Assembly (NCBI RefSeq): GCF_024722015.1
Contig: NZ_JANQBD010000006.1
Span: 124,001 to 188,000, forward strand
Source: Paenibacillus radicis (ex Xue et al. 2023)
GTDB lineage: Bacteria > Bacillota > Bacilli > Paenibacillales > NBRC-103111
Length of the DNA stretch: 64,000 bases
Direction: 5' to 3'
The notes beneath the pieces are model-generated. The model saw only the letters and a list, made by a program, of their open reading frames with translations, was not told the DNA's origin and did not search any database. A program made the position numbers and the translations under genes. Positions 27,132 through 34,775 of the stretch are shown piece by piece. How positions within the stretch are numbered: the first letter of the stretch is position 1; each line of letters starts with the position of its first letter.

Positions 27132-27207
27132 TGGGGAGACCAACCAGACTCGAACTGGTACTTGCAGAGTCACAATCCGCCGCGTTCGCCCTTTCGCCAT
27201 GGTCTCC
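27132..27207 (-). tRNA. tRNA-His(GTG)
   Basis: A canonical cloverleaf: 8-bp acceptor stem GGAGACCA/TGGTCTCC including the G-1 to C73 pair specific to tRNA-His, D-arm GCG/AAAGGGCGAA/CGC, anticodon arm GCGGA/TTGTGAC/TCTGC (anticodon GTG), T-arm ACCAG/TTCGAGT/CTGGT and encoded CCA (27132-27134). It looks functional. It sits inside the RNA-repair island, upstream of the Y RNAs on the same strand, an unusual place for a housekeeping tRNA. Confidence 0.93.
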
Positions 27208-27226
27208 ATGTTGTTGCCAAATAAAA

Positions 27227-27290
27227 AGCTATCTGTTCACGGATTCACCCTCTGCAAAAGACAGAGACGAATCATCGTGCATAGATAGCT
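27227..27290 (-). ncRNA. long bulged hairpin followed by T-tract (attenuator or structured RNA)
   Basis: On the minus strand AGCTATCT pairs with AGATAGCT, then CACG/CGTG, GATTC/GAATC and CTCTG/CAGAG, with loop TCTTTTG: 22 base pairs with small internal loops. TTTTTATTT follows directly. It begins four bases after the stop of the 50-residue ORF and ends 19 bases before tRNA-His. It could terminate the small-ORF transcript, attenuate read-through into the tRNAs, or be a stable RNA itself. Confidence 0.7.
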
Positions 27291-27294
27291 CAAT

Positions 27295-27447
27295 TCACGT
27301 ATGAGGGTGCTTCTTCACCTGCAGGCAAAGGGAGCGTTCATGCCTATGGTCCGGCGGATCATACCTCATTTTTATGAATCGGCTATACCTGTTACTGAAT
27401 TCCTGATGCTTTTCCTGATGCTGCCAATCGTTTTTAATCATCATCAT
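27295..27447 (-). CDS. small His/Gln-rich ORF (50 residues), unknown
   Basis: Begins MMMIKNDWQHQEKHQEF and ends LQVKKHPHT. Three in-frame ATGs follow GCGAGGTGAAAAGG, a good ribosome-binding site six bases from the first ATG. It is strongly basic and His/Gln-rich with no signal peptide or membrane segment. It lies between the RNA-repair ncRNAs and a second small ORF of similar composition. No family was recognised. It could be a leader peptide, as His and Gln codons are abundant next to tRNA-His and tRNA-Gln genes, but that is inference. Confidence 0.5.
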   Translation of the reverse strand: MMMIKNDWQHQEKHQEFSNRYSRFIKMRYDPPDHRHERSLCLQVKKHPHT

Positions 27448-27582
27448 CCTTTTCACCTCGCTTTCAATTGGCTGTAAGTTCAGCCTGCATAAGTTTTGTG
27501 TTGGTGCCCTATGTACTTTGAAGGGATCAAAAAAAGACCCCCTTTACCCATTGATCCTTCCCTACAGCATTTTAGCCATAGA

Positions 27583-27612
27583 AAAAGACCGCTTGGCATC
27601 AAGCAGTCTTTA
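27583..27612 (-). terminator. terminator downstream of the 54-residue small ORF
   Basis: AAAGAC, C, GCTTG, loop GCAT, CAAGC, A, GTCTTT forms a near-perfect stem. On the minus strand GTCTTTTT follows. It lies about 30 bases past the stop of the small ORF at 27645. Confidence 0.8.
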
Positions 27613-27644
27613 CAAAAACGCTTATGTAAAATTTTAAGCTGGGG

Positions 27645-27809
27645 TCAAGTTGTTGTACACAACTTACTGACCGCATAGCTTCTGCGTCTGTAAAGAATGC
27701 CATTATGAAATTGGTTACAGGAAAGATGTTGTTTATGCTCCTGAGTCTGTATTGGACTTTCCTTAATATCCTGGTGATTCTTCATTCCCCATGGATTGAA
27801 ATTTTTCAT
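27645..27809 (-). CDS. small His/Gln-rich ORF (54 residues), unknown
   Basis: Begins MKNFNPWGMKNHQDIKESP and ends SKLCTTT. The ATG follows AAAGAGGTG at eight bases and a terminator follows the stop, so it has the layout of a small monocistronic gene. Basic, with repeated His/Gln, and similar in composition to the ORF at 27295-27447. Its promoter region contains copy 2 of the 56-bp element, so it should share control with Y RNA A. Function unknown. Confidence 0.55.
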   Translation of the reverse strand: MKNFNPWGMKNHQDIKESPIQTQEHKQHLSCNQFHNGILYRRRSYAVSKLCTTT

Positions 27810-27864
27810 TGTCCTGCACCTCTTTTCACATTATGATTTTGCAACTCCGACACCTTACGTCCTC

Positions 27865-27920
27865 GGCTTCACAATTTGATTTTCGCTGATTTAAGAACTC
27901 ACGAACAGGGCGAAAGTATG
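27865..27920. promoter_or_regulatory. conserved 56-bp element, copy 2 (between small ORF and WYL regulators)
   Basis: The minus strand reads CATACTTTC, GCCCTGTTCGTGA, 11 bases, AGCGAA, 10 bases, TGAAGCC, matching 26883-26938 without gaps. It lies 55 bases upstream of the small ORF at 27809 on one side and about 45 bases upstream of the -10 box of the WYL operon on the other. A shared operator for divergent control is likely. Confidence 0.7.
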
Positions 27921-27942
27921 GCGAACCATAAAAACTTTTCCA

Positions 27943-27971
27943 TTTTCTTCAACTCGAGCGCTTGATATAAT
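27943..27971 (+). promoter_or_regulatory. promoter of the WYL regulator pair
   Basis: An extended -10, TGATATAAT (27963-27971), with a perfect TATAAT. The -35 region 17 bases upstream is poor (TTTTCT), suggesting reliance on the extended -10 or on an activator. The -10 overlaps the first ATG of the long frame, which supports the internal start at 28018. Confidence 0.7.
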
Positions 27972-28017
27972 GAAAATCATGATGTTAACGGATTCGCTAC
28001 ATGCGGGGGGAAAGCAA

Positions 28018-29343
28018 ATGGCTCGTGAAAGTTTCGACAAGGAGATTCAATTTCTTCGCATGCTGGCTTTAGCTGGGGGAGCATATAGCAGACAACAATT
28101 TGCCGATCGTCTCGGCATTTCTGTACATACCTATGATAAAACGCTGCGAAATCTTAAAGAAATGGTAACCGTCCTACAACAAGGTCTCCCTTTGGAGCAA
28201 GGAACTGAACTCTCAGAAGGGCTCCGCTATAATTATTATGAATCTGCCGACCCGTTGCTCCTTTTCTTGTTTCGCGCGAAGTCCATTAAAGAAACGGAAA
28301 GCATCCGGCTTACATTACTGTTAACCGCAGTCCAATCACAGGAGCTAAGTGCCAGAGACTTGCAGGACATCTGCAGCGAGCAACTGCCAGCCGACTGTCC
28401 ACTCCCCGATGAAAAGACCATCCGGGGAGATCTGAAATATCTGGAGGAAGTTGGCGTTATTATCCGTTCAAACGGAGGGCGTCCCTATCGATACAGGGCT
28501 GCTAACGACCTAGTCAACCAATTATCCGACGATGAACTCATGGATCTTTTCGACTATGTGGATGTCATCGCCAATACGCAGATTCCGTCCGTGCAAGGCT
28601 ATCTGCTTCGTGATACCTTAAAGAAGGTTTTACGAAAACGGGGATTTAATGCTGAGGCTGCGGAAACTCACCGATACAAATACAATTACCATTCACGTAT
28701 TCTCGACGAGGCGCATCTCTATACGATTTTTCGCGCCATTCAGCAGCGAAAAAAGCTCCATTTTCTTTATCTATCACCTAAAAAGGGTAAGAACTACGCT
28801 TCTCAAAATACAAATCCACTCTTTGAGCGAGAAACGAAGGGTATTACAGAAACGGTTCTCCCACTCCGAGTCATCTATGACCATCAATACGGGCGTTGGT
28901 ATTTAATCGGCCATAATACCCGCATAGGAATAATGAAATTCCGCATGGAGGGACTTACTCAGATTGAAGAAGGCGACACCGTTCAAGAAGAAGAGTTTAC
29001 TCGAAAACTCAGCGCTGTAGAAGAACAGATGAAAACAAGCTGGGTTACGGATACCATGCGCACTATTAAAGTGGTCGCTCGATTTTATAATCCTGAAATA
29101 TCTGGTGCTAATTTTATTCGGGAACGGGTTGAGGCGCAAGGACAGTGGGGAACCATTACGGATGAATCGGAAGCAACGTTCCGCTACGAAATCAATGTAA
29201 ACGGAATCTATGAAATAAAGCCCTGGTTGCGGAGCTTCGGCTCGAGCTGTGAGGTTCTGGAACCTGCATGGCTTCGTAAGGAATTCATTGCGGAATGGAA
29301 GGAGATTCACAACTACTATGAATCCATTCGAGAAAATATTTAA
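28018..29343 (+). CDS. WYL-domain transcriptional regulator with HTH
   Basis: A 441-residue regulator. Residues 1-60 hold a DeoR-like helix-turn-helix (AYSRQQFADRLGISVHTYDK). A second winged-helix-like part follows (LPDEKTIRGDLKYLEEVGVI). A WYL domain lies at about 245-325 (AIQQRKKLHFLYLSPKKGKN, DHQYGRWYLIGHN with the W-Y-L signature), then a WCX-type C-terminal extension. WYL domains bind nucleic-acid or nucleotide ligands and often control defence and RNA-repair genes. ATG 28018 follows GGGGGGAAAG; the upstream ATG 27970 overlaps the promoter -10. Divergent from the RNA-repair island, it is its likely ligand-dependent regulator. Confidence 0.9.
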   Translation: MARESFDKEIQFLRMLALAGGAYSRQQFADRLGISVHTYDKTLRNLKEMVTVLQQGLPLEQGTELSEGLRYNYYESADPLLLFLFRAKSIKETESIRLTLLLTAVQSQELSARDLQDICSEQLPADCPLPDEKTIRGDLKYLEEVGVIIRSNGGRPYRYRAANDLVNQLSDDELMDLFDYVDVIANTQIPSVQGYLLRDTLKKVLRKRGFNAEAAETHRYKYNYHSRILDEAHLYTIFRAIQQRKKLHFLYLSPKKGKNYASQNTNPLFERETKGITETVLPLRVIYDHQYGRWYLIGHNTRIGIMKFRMEGLTQIEEGDTVQEEEFTRKLSAVEEQMKTSWVTDTMRTIKVVARFYNPEISGANFIRERVEAQGQWGTITDESEATFRYEINVNGIYEIKPWLRSFGSSCEVLEPAWLRKEFIAEWKEIHNYYESIRENI

Positions 29344-30121
29344 CTTCCAAATCATCTCACGTCTCGACGCAGCAGGCTCCCTGGCGCTAACTTCTCAAGA
29401 GAGGTCATGGCTGAAAACGATGCTGGTGCACTCGGCCTCCGCCGAAGCCTTCACACCGGATACATTGAGCAAGCTCAACCTCCTTTTAAATACCGAAGCC
29501 TTAACCGAATTAAGTGAGATTATTATTGAAAAAGCCAAAAGTCAGGAGCGACAGGTCTACCATCCGCTACTTCGCACGTTCCGTCGAATGATTATGCAGG
29601 ACAGAGGGATCCTTCTTACTTACCGTATTAAGCATGGCGGAGTTAAAACAAATCAGTCCGGCTTCCCTCATAAGCTGGAATACAACATGGTGAAAAGAGA
29701 ATGGTACCTGCAATGGTACAATACGCGCAATCATTCTCTTATGTCTACAAAATTAAAAAATATCGTAACGGTAGAGGAAACGATTCTGCCTAGCGATCGG
29801 GTTTTTACCTTAAAGATAACGTTGGAGCGCCTGTTAGAGGCACGTAAAGAATACTCAGTGGTTCAAGTCATTCCGACCTTTAATGCTGAACTGTCACGAA
29901 TTTTATACGCTTTCTCCTGCTTTGAAAAGTCGGTCTCCTTTGATGAAGACTCTGGCATCTATCAAATTCATGTAACCTACCTTGCAGACGAAAGTGAGTT
30001 TTTATTGTCAAAAATCCGATTCCTCGGACTGCGAGTAAAAATTGTTGAAGGTGATTACCTCAAGAGGCGCATGCTGGAATCCTCATCTAAAGCGATTGCC
30101 CGATATGCTGACCAAAACTGA
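29318..30121 (+). CDS. WYL-domain protein, second of the pair
   Basis: A 267-residue partner of the preceding regulator. The central WYL domain is GILLTYRIKHGGVKTNQSG to EWYLQWYNTRNHSL, with the WYL signature. The N-terminal 100 residues are helical and no clear DNA-binding domain is seen, so it may act as a sensing subunit with the upstream protein. ATG 29318 (MNPFEKIFNF) overlaps the upstream gene by 26 bases and follows AAGGAG, implying coupled translation. A perfect terminator follows the stop. Confidence 0.85.
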   Translation: MNPFEKIFNFQIISRLDAAGSLALTSQERSWLKTMLVHSASAEAFTPDTLSKLNLLLNTEALTELSEIIIEKAKSQERQVYHPLLRTFRRMIMQDRGILLTYRIKHGGVKTNQSGFPHKLEYNMVKREWYLQWYNTRNHSLMSTKLKNIVTVEETILPSDRVFTLKITLERLLEARKEYSVVQVIPTFNAELSRILYAFSCFEKSVSFDEDSGIYQIHVTYLADESEFLLSKIRFLGLRVKIVEGDYLKRRMLESSSKAIARYADQN

Positions 30122-30180
30122 TCCGGCACAATCTTTAATGCTTCCTTTCGAAGATACGAAAACTCCTAACCAACCCAAAA

Positions 30181-30203
30181 ACCCGCGAAGCTCGCGGGTT
30201 TTT
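30181..30203 (+). terminator. terminator of the WYL operon
   Basis: ACCCGCGA/TCGCGGGT with loop AGC is a perfect 8-bp GC-rich stem followed by TTTTT on the plus strand. A-rich sequence precedes it, so it may also serve the convergent gene at 30207. Confidence 0.93.
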
Positions 30204-30206
30204 CGA

Positions 30207-30698
30207 CTAATAAAAAGCCACTTCACAGCTGGAACCCAACGGAATCAGCTCACATAAATAATGGTAAATCAACTCCTTATCTATTTGGTTTACAAATACG
30301 GTCGAGTGAAAATCAAAATGAATGATGGCGTTAGTCGAATCATACCTATTAAAGGTCAATTGGCCGTATGAGAATAGACGGTTGATTAACGTCACTATTT
30401 CATCCTGATCTAATTTTCTGCTCATAGCTGAATTTATTACGGATTGAGGCAGTTCTTGGGCTTGGGGAACCCTGTCGGATTGGACCATGTTGTACGATTT
30501 CACTTTAAAGCACACATAGGGGTGCAAATGGTCGGAAGCAAATAATTTCAAGCTGCGTATTTCCTTATGGGGCAATTGCAAATCATCATTCCACGCATAA
30601 ATGGTCGCTGCATTTTTCCCATGAGTATGCACCCTTACATATCTTAAATGCGGGAAACGTTTTCTAATTAATTGCTCTGATAATAAACGGGTCCTCAC
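30207..30698 (-). CDS. hypothetical protein
   Basis: A protein of about 163 residues, family not recognised. It is soluble and mixed alpha/beta (RKRFPHLRYVRVHTHGKNAA, DLQLPHKEIRSLKLFASDHL, TFNRYDSTNAIIHFDFH), with many His residues but no clear metal motif. GTG 30698 has AGGTG five bases upstream; a second in-frame GTG at 30707 overlaps that site. It converges on the WYL operon and lies next to catalase. Expression looks plausible; function unknown. Confidence 0.7.
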   Translation of the reverse strand: MRTRLLSEQLIRKRFPHLRYVRVHTHGKNAATIYAWNDDLQLPHKEIRSLKLFASDHLHPYVCFKVKSYNMVQSDRVPQAQELPQSVINSAMSRKLDQDEIVTLINRLFSYGQLTFNRYDSTNAIIHFDFHSTVFVNQIDKELIYHYLCELIPLGSSCEVAFY

Positions 30699-30768
30699 TG
30701 CGATCACCTCGTTTTATCCATTTTTATTGATTGCGTTTTCATTTATTATGCTACTGTTAGAAAAAGAA

Positions 30769-30804
30769 AGGCAGCTATCTTGGATGAGAAATAGATAGCT
30801 GCCT
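30769..30804 (-). terminator. catalase terminator
   Basis: AGGCAGCTATCT and AGATAGCTGCCT form a perfect 12-bp stem with a 12-base loop, 14 bases past the katA stop. TTTCTTTTTC follows on the minus strand. Confidence 0.88.
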
Positions 30805-30817
30805 CCTACTATTAAAT

Positions 30818-32269
30818 TCATTCAGGTACCGATAAACCAAGACCCTCCGCAATGCGTTGACCATACTCCGGATCCGCTTTATAAAAGTGCCCGATTTGTC
30901 TAAGCTTAATTTCGTCTTTCTCCACAGGCTGCATAGCGCCAACAATGGTTTGAACCAGCCGTGCACGCTCATCTTCACTTAACAGACGGTATAAATCTCC
31001 AGCTTGTGTAAAATGATCATTATGATCATAGGCCACGCTATCCGCTAATCCCGACACTTCGTAGGCAGCTTGCTTGTTCTCCGGTGTTTCCGTTGGCCCA
31101 CCGTAGCTGTTAGGCTCATAATACACGGATCCTCCGCCATTGTTATCATGACGCATTTGTCCATCCCGCTGATAGTTGTTCACAGCATTCCGCGCTCGAT
31201 TGATTGGCAAATCCTGATGATTGGCTCCTACACGATAACGATGCGCGTCATGGTAGGCAAACAATCTGCCTTGAAGCATTTTATCTGGGGAAACATCGAT
31301 ACCGGGCACGAGAGTTCCAGGAGAGAACGTAGCCTGTTCAACCTCCGCAAAATAGTTTTCCGGATTTCTATCCAGAACCATTCGTCCTACTTCAATTAAT
31401 GGGTAGTCTTTTTGAGACCAAACCTTGGTTACATCGAATGGATCAAACCGATAAGTATTGGCGTCTTCCAGAGGCATGATCTGAACACATAGCTTCCACG
31501 CTGGGTAATCGCCGTTTTCAATGGCATTAAAGAGATCTTCCGTATGATAGTCAGCATTAACACCGGCGATTTGTGCCGCAACCTCAGGAGCTAAGTTTTG
31601 AACCCCTTGTTCGGTTTTAAAATGATATTTAACCCACACGCCTTGACCCTCCGCATTCACCCATTTGAAGGTATGGCTCCCAAAGCCATGCATATGTCTT
31701 AGTGTTGCCGGAATTCCTCGATCAGACATTAGAATAGTAACTTGATGCAAGGACTCAGGAGATAAGGACCAGAAATCCCATACGGCATTCGGGTTTTTCA
31801 AATGTGTTTGCGGATGACGTTTCTGTGTATGAATAAAATCAGGGAATTTAATTGCATCACGAATAAAGAAAACAGGCGTATTGTTGCCCACCAAATCATA
31901 GTTTCCTTCTTCTGTATAAAATTTCACGGCAAATCCACGCGGATCACGCACCGTATCTGCAGAACCCAGCTCACCGGCAACGGTTGAGAACCGAATGAAC
32001 ATGGGAGTGCGCTTTCCTACCTCTGACAAAAAATTAGCCTTGGTATAAGCAGATAAATCGTTCGTGACTTCAAAATATCCGTGTGCACCCGCTCCCTTAG
32101 CATGGACCACTCGTTCAGGAACACGTTCTCTGTTGAAATGTGCGAGCTTTTCTAATAAATGTACGTCTTGAATAAGTACGGGACCGCGCGGGCCTGCTGT
32201 TATTGAGTTTTGGTTGTCTCCAACGGGAGCGCCCCAACTGGTAGTAAGCTTGTTCTTTTCAGTACTCAT
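30818..32269 (-). CDS. katA: monofunctional heme catalase (small subunit, KatA type)
   Basis: Decomposes hydrogen peroxide to water and oxygen in the cytoplasm. At 483 residues it is a small-subunit (clade 3-like) catalase. Active-site blocks are [20 protein letters not shown] (catalytic His), [40 protein letters not shown], the Asn region VGNNTPVF and the heme proximal region [18 protein letters not shown] (Tyr). The ATG has GAGGTGATT upstream. It is monocistronic with its own terminator and a possible PerR-like site upstream. Confidence 0.97.
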   Translation of the reverse strand: MSTEKNKLTTSWGAPVGDNQNSITAGPRGPVLIQDVHLLEKLAHFNRERVPERVVHAKGAGAHGYFEVTNDLSAYTKANFLSEVGKRTPMFIRFSTVAGELGSADTVRDPRGFAVKFYTEEGNYDLVGNNTPVFFIRDAIKFPDFIHTQKRHPQTHLKNPNAVWDFWSLSPESLHQVTILMSDRGIPATLRHMHGFGSHTFKWVNAEGQGVWVKYHFKTEQGVQNLAPEVAAQIAGVNADYHTEDLFNAIENGDYPAWKLCVQIMPLEDANTYRFDPFDVTKVWSQKDYPLIEVGRMVLDRNPENYFAEVEQATFSPGTLVPGIDVSPDKMLQGRLFAYHDAHRYRVGANHQDLPINRARNAVNNYQRDGQMRHDNNGGGSVYYEPNSYGGPTETPENKQAAYEVSGLADSVAYDHNDHFTQAGDLYRLLSEDERARLVQTIVGAMQPVEKDEIKLRQIGHFYKADPEYGQRIAEGLGLSVPE

Positions 32270-32315
32270 AATAGAATCACCTCGTAATTATTTTTAGTCA
32301 TATAAAAGGTTGAAG

Positions 32316-32330
32316 CGTTATCATTATAGC
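32316..32330. promoter_or_regulatory. possible PerR-like box / -10 upstream of katA
   Basis: The minus strand reads GCTATAATGATAACG, where TATAATGAT resembles the left part of the PerR consensus TTATAATNATTATAA and also contains a perfect TATAAT -10. The right half matches poorly. Peroxide control of katA by PerR is common in Bacillales. The remainder of 32270-32631 shows no gene. Confidence 0.35.
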
Positions 32331-32631
32331 GTACAATGGTACAGAAAATGAACTAAAAATTGCTATGCGCGAGCTTGCAATAACCTTCTTCTCCGCTAGA
32401 GTACGCTATGTACTGACCTCACTTGCCTTACTCATATTTATGACTGTAGAGGGACATTCATTCTTATACCGTCCAAAATAACGGAAAAGCTGAGACTTCC
32501 TCTTTATGAGGTGTTGGGAAATATGCCCTGCATAACCATTAATCCTCTAAAGCCAATCCAGCATTCCCTATGGTACATTAATCCTGAAAACGCTTCACAA
32601 TACCATATATGGAAAAGGATGAGCATACATA

Positions 32632-33111
32632 ATGAAAAAATTAGTCATTGCTTCCTCAGTTGCCTTATCACTTTTATTTCCTGCTATTGGTTTAACGATG
32701 CCTACGGCGGTTTCGGCACAAGAGAGTTATGCTACTAATGGTCATAAATTTGTTAATACAGCTAAATCTTATATCGGTAAAGTCACCTACCGCTTTGGTA
32801 CTAGAGATCCTCAGCATCTGACTTTTGACTGCTCTGCGTTTACTCAATTTGTTTTCAGTCAGAACGGAATTAATCTCCCTTGGGGCTCAAACGCACAAGC
32901 ACAATTCGGATCTCGAGTACCTAATAAAGCGCAGCTATCCATTGGTGATCTTATCATGTTCAGTGTGAATAAGCCCGGCCATATCGATCATGTTGGTATT
33001 TATATTGGAAATGGAGAGTTCATCAGCAATACTAAAAGCTCTGGAGTTGTCATCTCATCTCTGAATACCGGCTACTGGAGCACGCGTTATATTACAGCCC
33101 GCCACTACTAG
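32632..33111 (+). CDS. secreted NlpC/P60 (C40) cell-wall peptidase
   Basis: A 159-residue exported peptidoglycan endopeptidase. The signal peptide is MKKLVIASSVALSLLFPAIG to about VSAQE. The catalytic Cys lies in FDCSAFTQFVFSQNGINLPW and the catalytic His in PGHIDHVGIYIGNG. No SH3 or LysM anchor is present, so it is a single-domain enzyme of the Bacillus LytF/CwlS catalytic type. The ATG follows AAGGATGAG. Its last 20 bases overlap the 3' end of the convergent ABC transporter gene at 33092. Confidence 0.93.
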   Translation: MKKLVIASSVALSLLFPAIGLTMPTAVSAQESYATNGHKFVNTAKSYIGKVTYRFGTRDPQHLTFDCSAFTQFVFSQNGINLPWGSNAQAQFGSRVPNKAQLSIGDLIMFSVNKPGHIDHVGIYIGNGEFISNTKSSGVVISSLNTGYWSTRYITARHY

Positions 33112-33739
33112 AATTAGATTGAAACCATTCATCTATATGGGCAGAGCTGAAGTCAATTAATCTGCTGCACAGCCTCTCCAGCAGATGGCGTTCATGACTT
33201 ATGACCAGCACACCCAATCGGCGCTCCTTCACCCTGTCTCGAACAGCTTGCCATAGCTGCGCCTGCGTTATAGCATCCAGCATGGCCGTCATTTCGTCGG
33301 CAATGAGGTAACGGGTGCCCGGTCCCAGAGCCCGGGCAATGCAAAAGCGCTGCAGCTCACCGCCGGACAGCTCATTAGGCCACCGGTCCAGCCAAGCCGG
33401 ACCGATCCCTAGCGCTGACAGGAGCTGCGGATCAGGCTCCCCCGCCTCCAGCAGCGTCTTCCGCATCGTCCAGCGGGGATTGACCGCCTTCTCCGGGTGC
33501 TGGAACACCATCTGCACCGGATGATAACCGCTTCGGGGCAGCGGAGCGCCGCCAAGCGTGACATCACCTTGCATAGGCTCGGCGTAGCCTGCCAGCAGTC
33601 GTCCCAAGGTCGACTTGCCGCAGCCGCTGGGCCCGGCAAGCCCGACAATTTCGCCAGGTTCAATGCGAATATCAAACTTCTCAAACAACCAATGCTTCGT
33701 ATTATATCGATAACCAAGCTTTCTTCCTTCAAGAGGCAT
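33092..33739 (-). CDS. nickel/peptide-type ABC transporter ATP-binding protein (OppF/DppF/NikE-like)
   Basis: A 215-residue cytoplasmic ATPase subunit. GLAGPSGCGKSTLGRLLAG is Walker A, VQMVFQHPEKAVNPRW the Q-loop region typical of OppF, WPNELSGGELQRFCIARALG the signature, and RYLIADEMTAMLD Walker B. It lacks the C-terminal extension of many OppF proteins and is on the short side. It overlaps the preceding ATPase gene by 11 bases. It is the last gene of the five-gene importer operon. Confidence 0.92.
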   Translation of the reverse strand: MPLEGRKLGYRYNTKHWLFEKFDIRIEPGEIVGLAGPSGCGKSTLGRLLAGYAEPMQGDVTLGGAPLPRSGYHPVQMVFQHPEKAVNPRWTMRKTLLEAGEPDPQLLSALGIGPAWLDRWPNELSGGELQRFCIARALGPGTRYLIADEMTAMLDAITQAQLWQAVRDRVKERRLGVLVISHERHLLERLCSRLIDFSSAHIDEWFQSNSSSGGL

Positions 33740-34652
33740 GGATGCACCTCACCATCCCATCGCGAAGCTCTCTAGCCTGGGGCAAGCTTTCCATGCATGC
33801 TTGTACCGCCAATGGACAGCGTGGCGCGAATGCACAGCCTGCCGGGACAGCTCCCGATAGCGGCTGTGAGCCGGGAATAGGAACAAACTCATTGTGCGGA
33901 AGCGCCCTCCATAAGGCTTGCGTATAAGGATGCCTAAGCTGCTCTCCTTTACCACTGAAGTCCTCCCGGTTGGCTATTTCGACTGTTGTACCAGCATAAA
34001 GAACGGCAATCCGATCCGATATGGTTAGGGCGGATTCGATATCATGAGTGATCAGCATTACCGCACAGCCTTGATCCGCAAGCTCGCGCAGCTGACCAAG
34101 CGCTTCTTTGATCGAGGCTGCATCCAGGCCAGGAGTCGGCTCGTCGGCAATGACGAGCCTTGCTCCACTTACCGTTGCTGTTGATACGAGAACTCTTCTC
34201 GCCATACCGCCGGAAAGCTGAAACGGAAACATGGTTTCGACTTCTGCCTTTAGCCCATACCGCCCGAAAATAGCGCGTTGGGCCTTAACAGGATCTCCTG
34301 TCTTCACAGAATGCCTAACCTGCTTTCCCACACGCATTAAGGGATCCAAGTACTGCACGGATTGGGGAATCAATGCAATCTCGCTCCCCCGCAGCTTGTC
34401 CTGTCTGGACGGAGTCAGCTCCTCGCCTCCAAAATAGATATTGCCGGATACATGTGCATTGCTTGGAAGAATGCCTAATACCGCATGAGCCAGAATACTT
34501 TTACCCGAACCACTGGAGCCAATAACTGCAACTACTTCACCTGCATCCACAGCAAACTCGAGGTTATGTATAACCTGAAGACGCTTTTGGCGCAAAAGAC
34601 TAATATATTGGGTAAATCCTACACATAAATCGTTAACCTTAAGCAAGGACAT
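33729..34652 (-). CDS. nickel/peptide-type ABC transporter ATP-binding protein (OppD/DppD/NikD-like)
   Basis: A 307-residue ATPase. Walker A VIGSSGSGKSILAHAVLG, signature QLSGGMARRVLVSTATVSG and Walker B ARLVIADEPTPGLD are present. The C-terminus has the Opp/Dpp oligopeptide-HPN-type tail with Cys residues (PAGCAFAPRCPLAVQACME), which can hold an iron-sulfur or metal site. The start is set at ATG 34652 (MSLLKVNDL) after AAGGAGGGG; the longer frame to 34703 has no site. SGGMARR departs slightly from the usual SGGMxQR. Confidence 0.92.
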   Translation of the reverse strand: MSLLKVNDLCVGFTQYISLLRQKRLQVIHNLEFAVDAGEVVAVIGSSGSGKSILAHAVLGILPSNAHVSGNIYFGGEELTPSRQDKLRGSEIALIPQSVQYLDPLMRVGKQVRHSVKTGDPVKAQRAIFGRYGLKAEVETMFPFQLSGGMARRVLVSTATVSGARLVIADEPTPGLDAASIKEALGQLRELADQGCAVMLITHDIESALTISDRIAVLYAGTTVEIANREDFSGKGEQLRHPYTQALWRALPHNEFVPIPGSQPLSGAVPAGCAFAPRCPLAVQACMESLPQARELRDGMVRCIHAS

Positions 34653-34775
34653 AGCAGCCCCTCCTTCACTCTTGTTGATTACTTGTTGAATATTTGCTGC
34701 CACTCCGCTTATGCCTCTACTTAATTACCTACAGCTAAGCATTTAAGGGTTACTCCTGTTATTGAATAAACCTGT

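Noticed and set aside
27052..27288. Plus-strand ORFs across the tRNA-His and tRNA-Gln genes
   Set aside because: They are translations of the antisense of tRNAs (LPGQESNLRS and GRPTRLELVL are typical anti-tRNA peptides).
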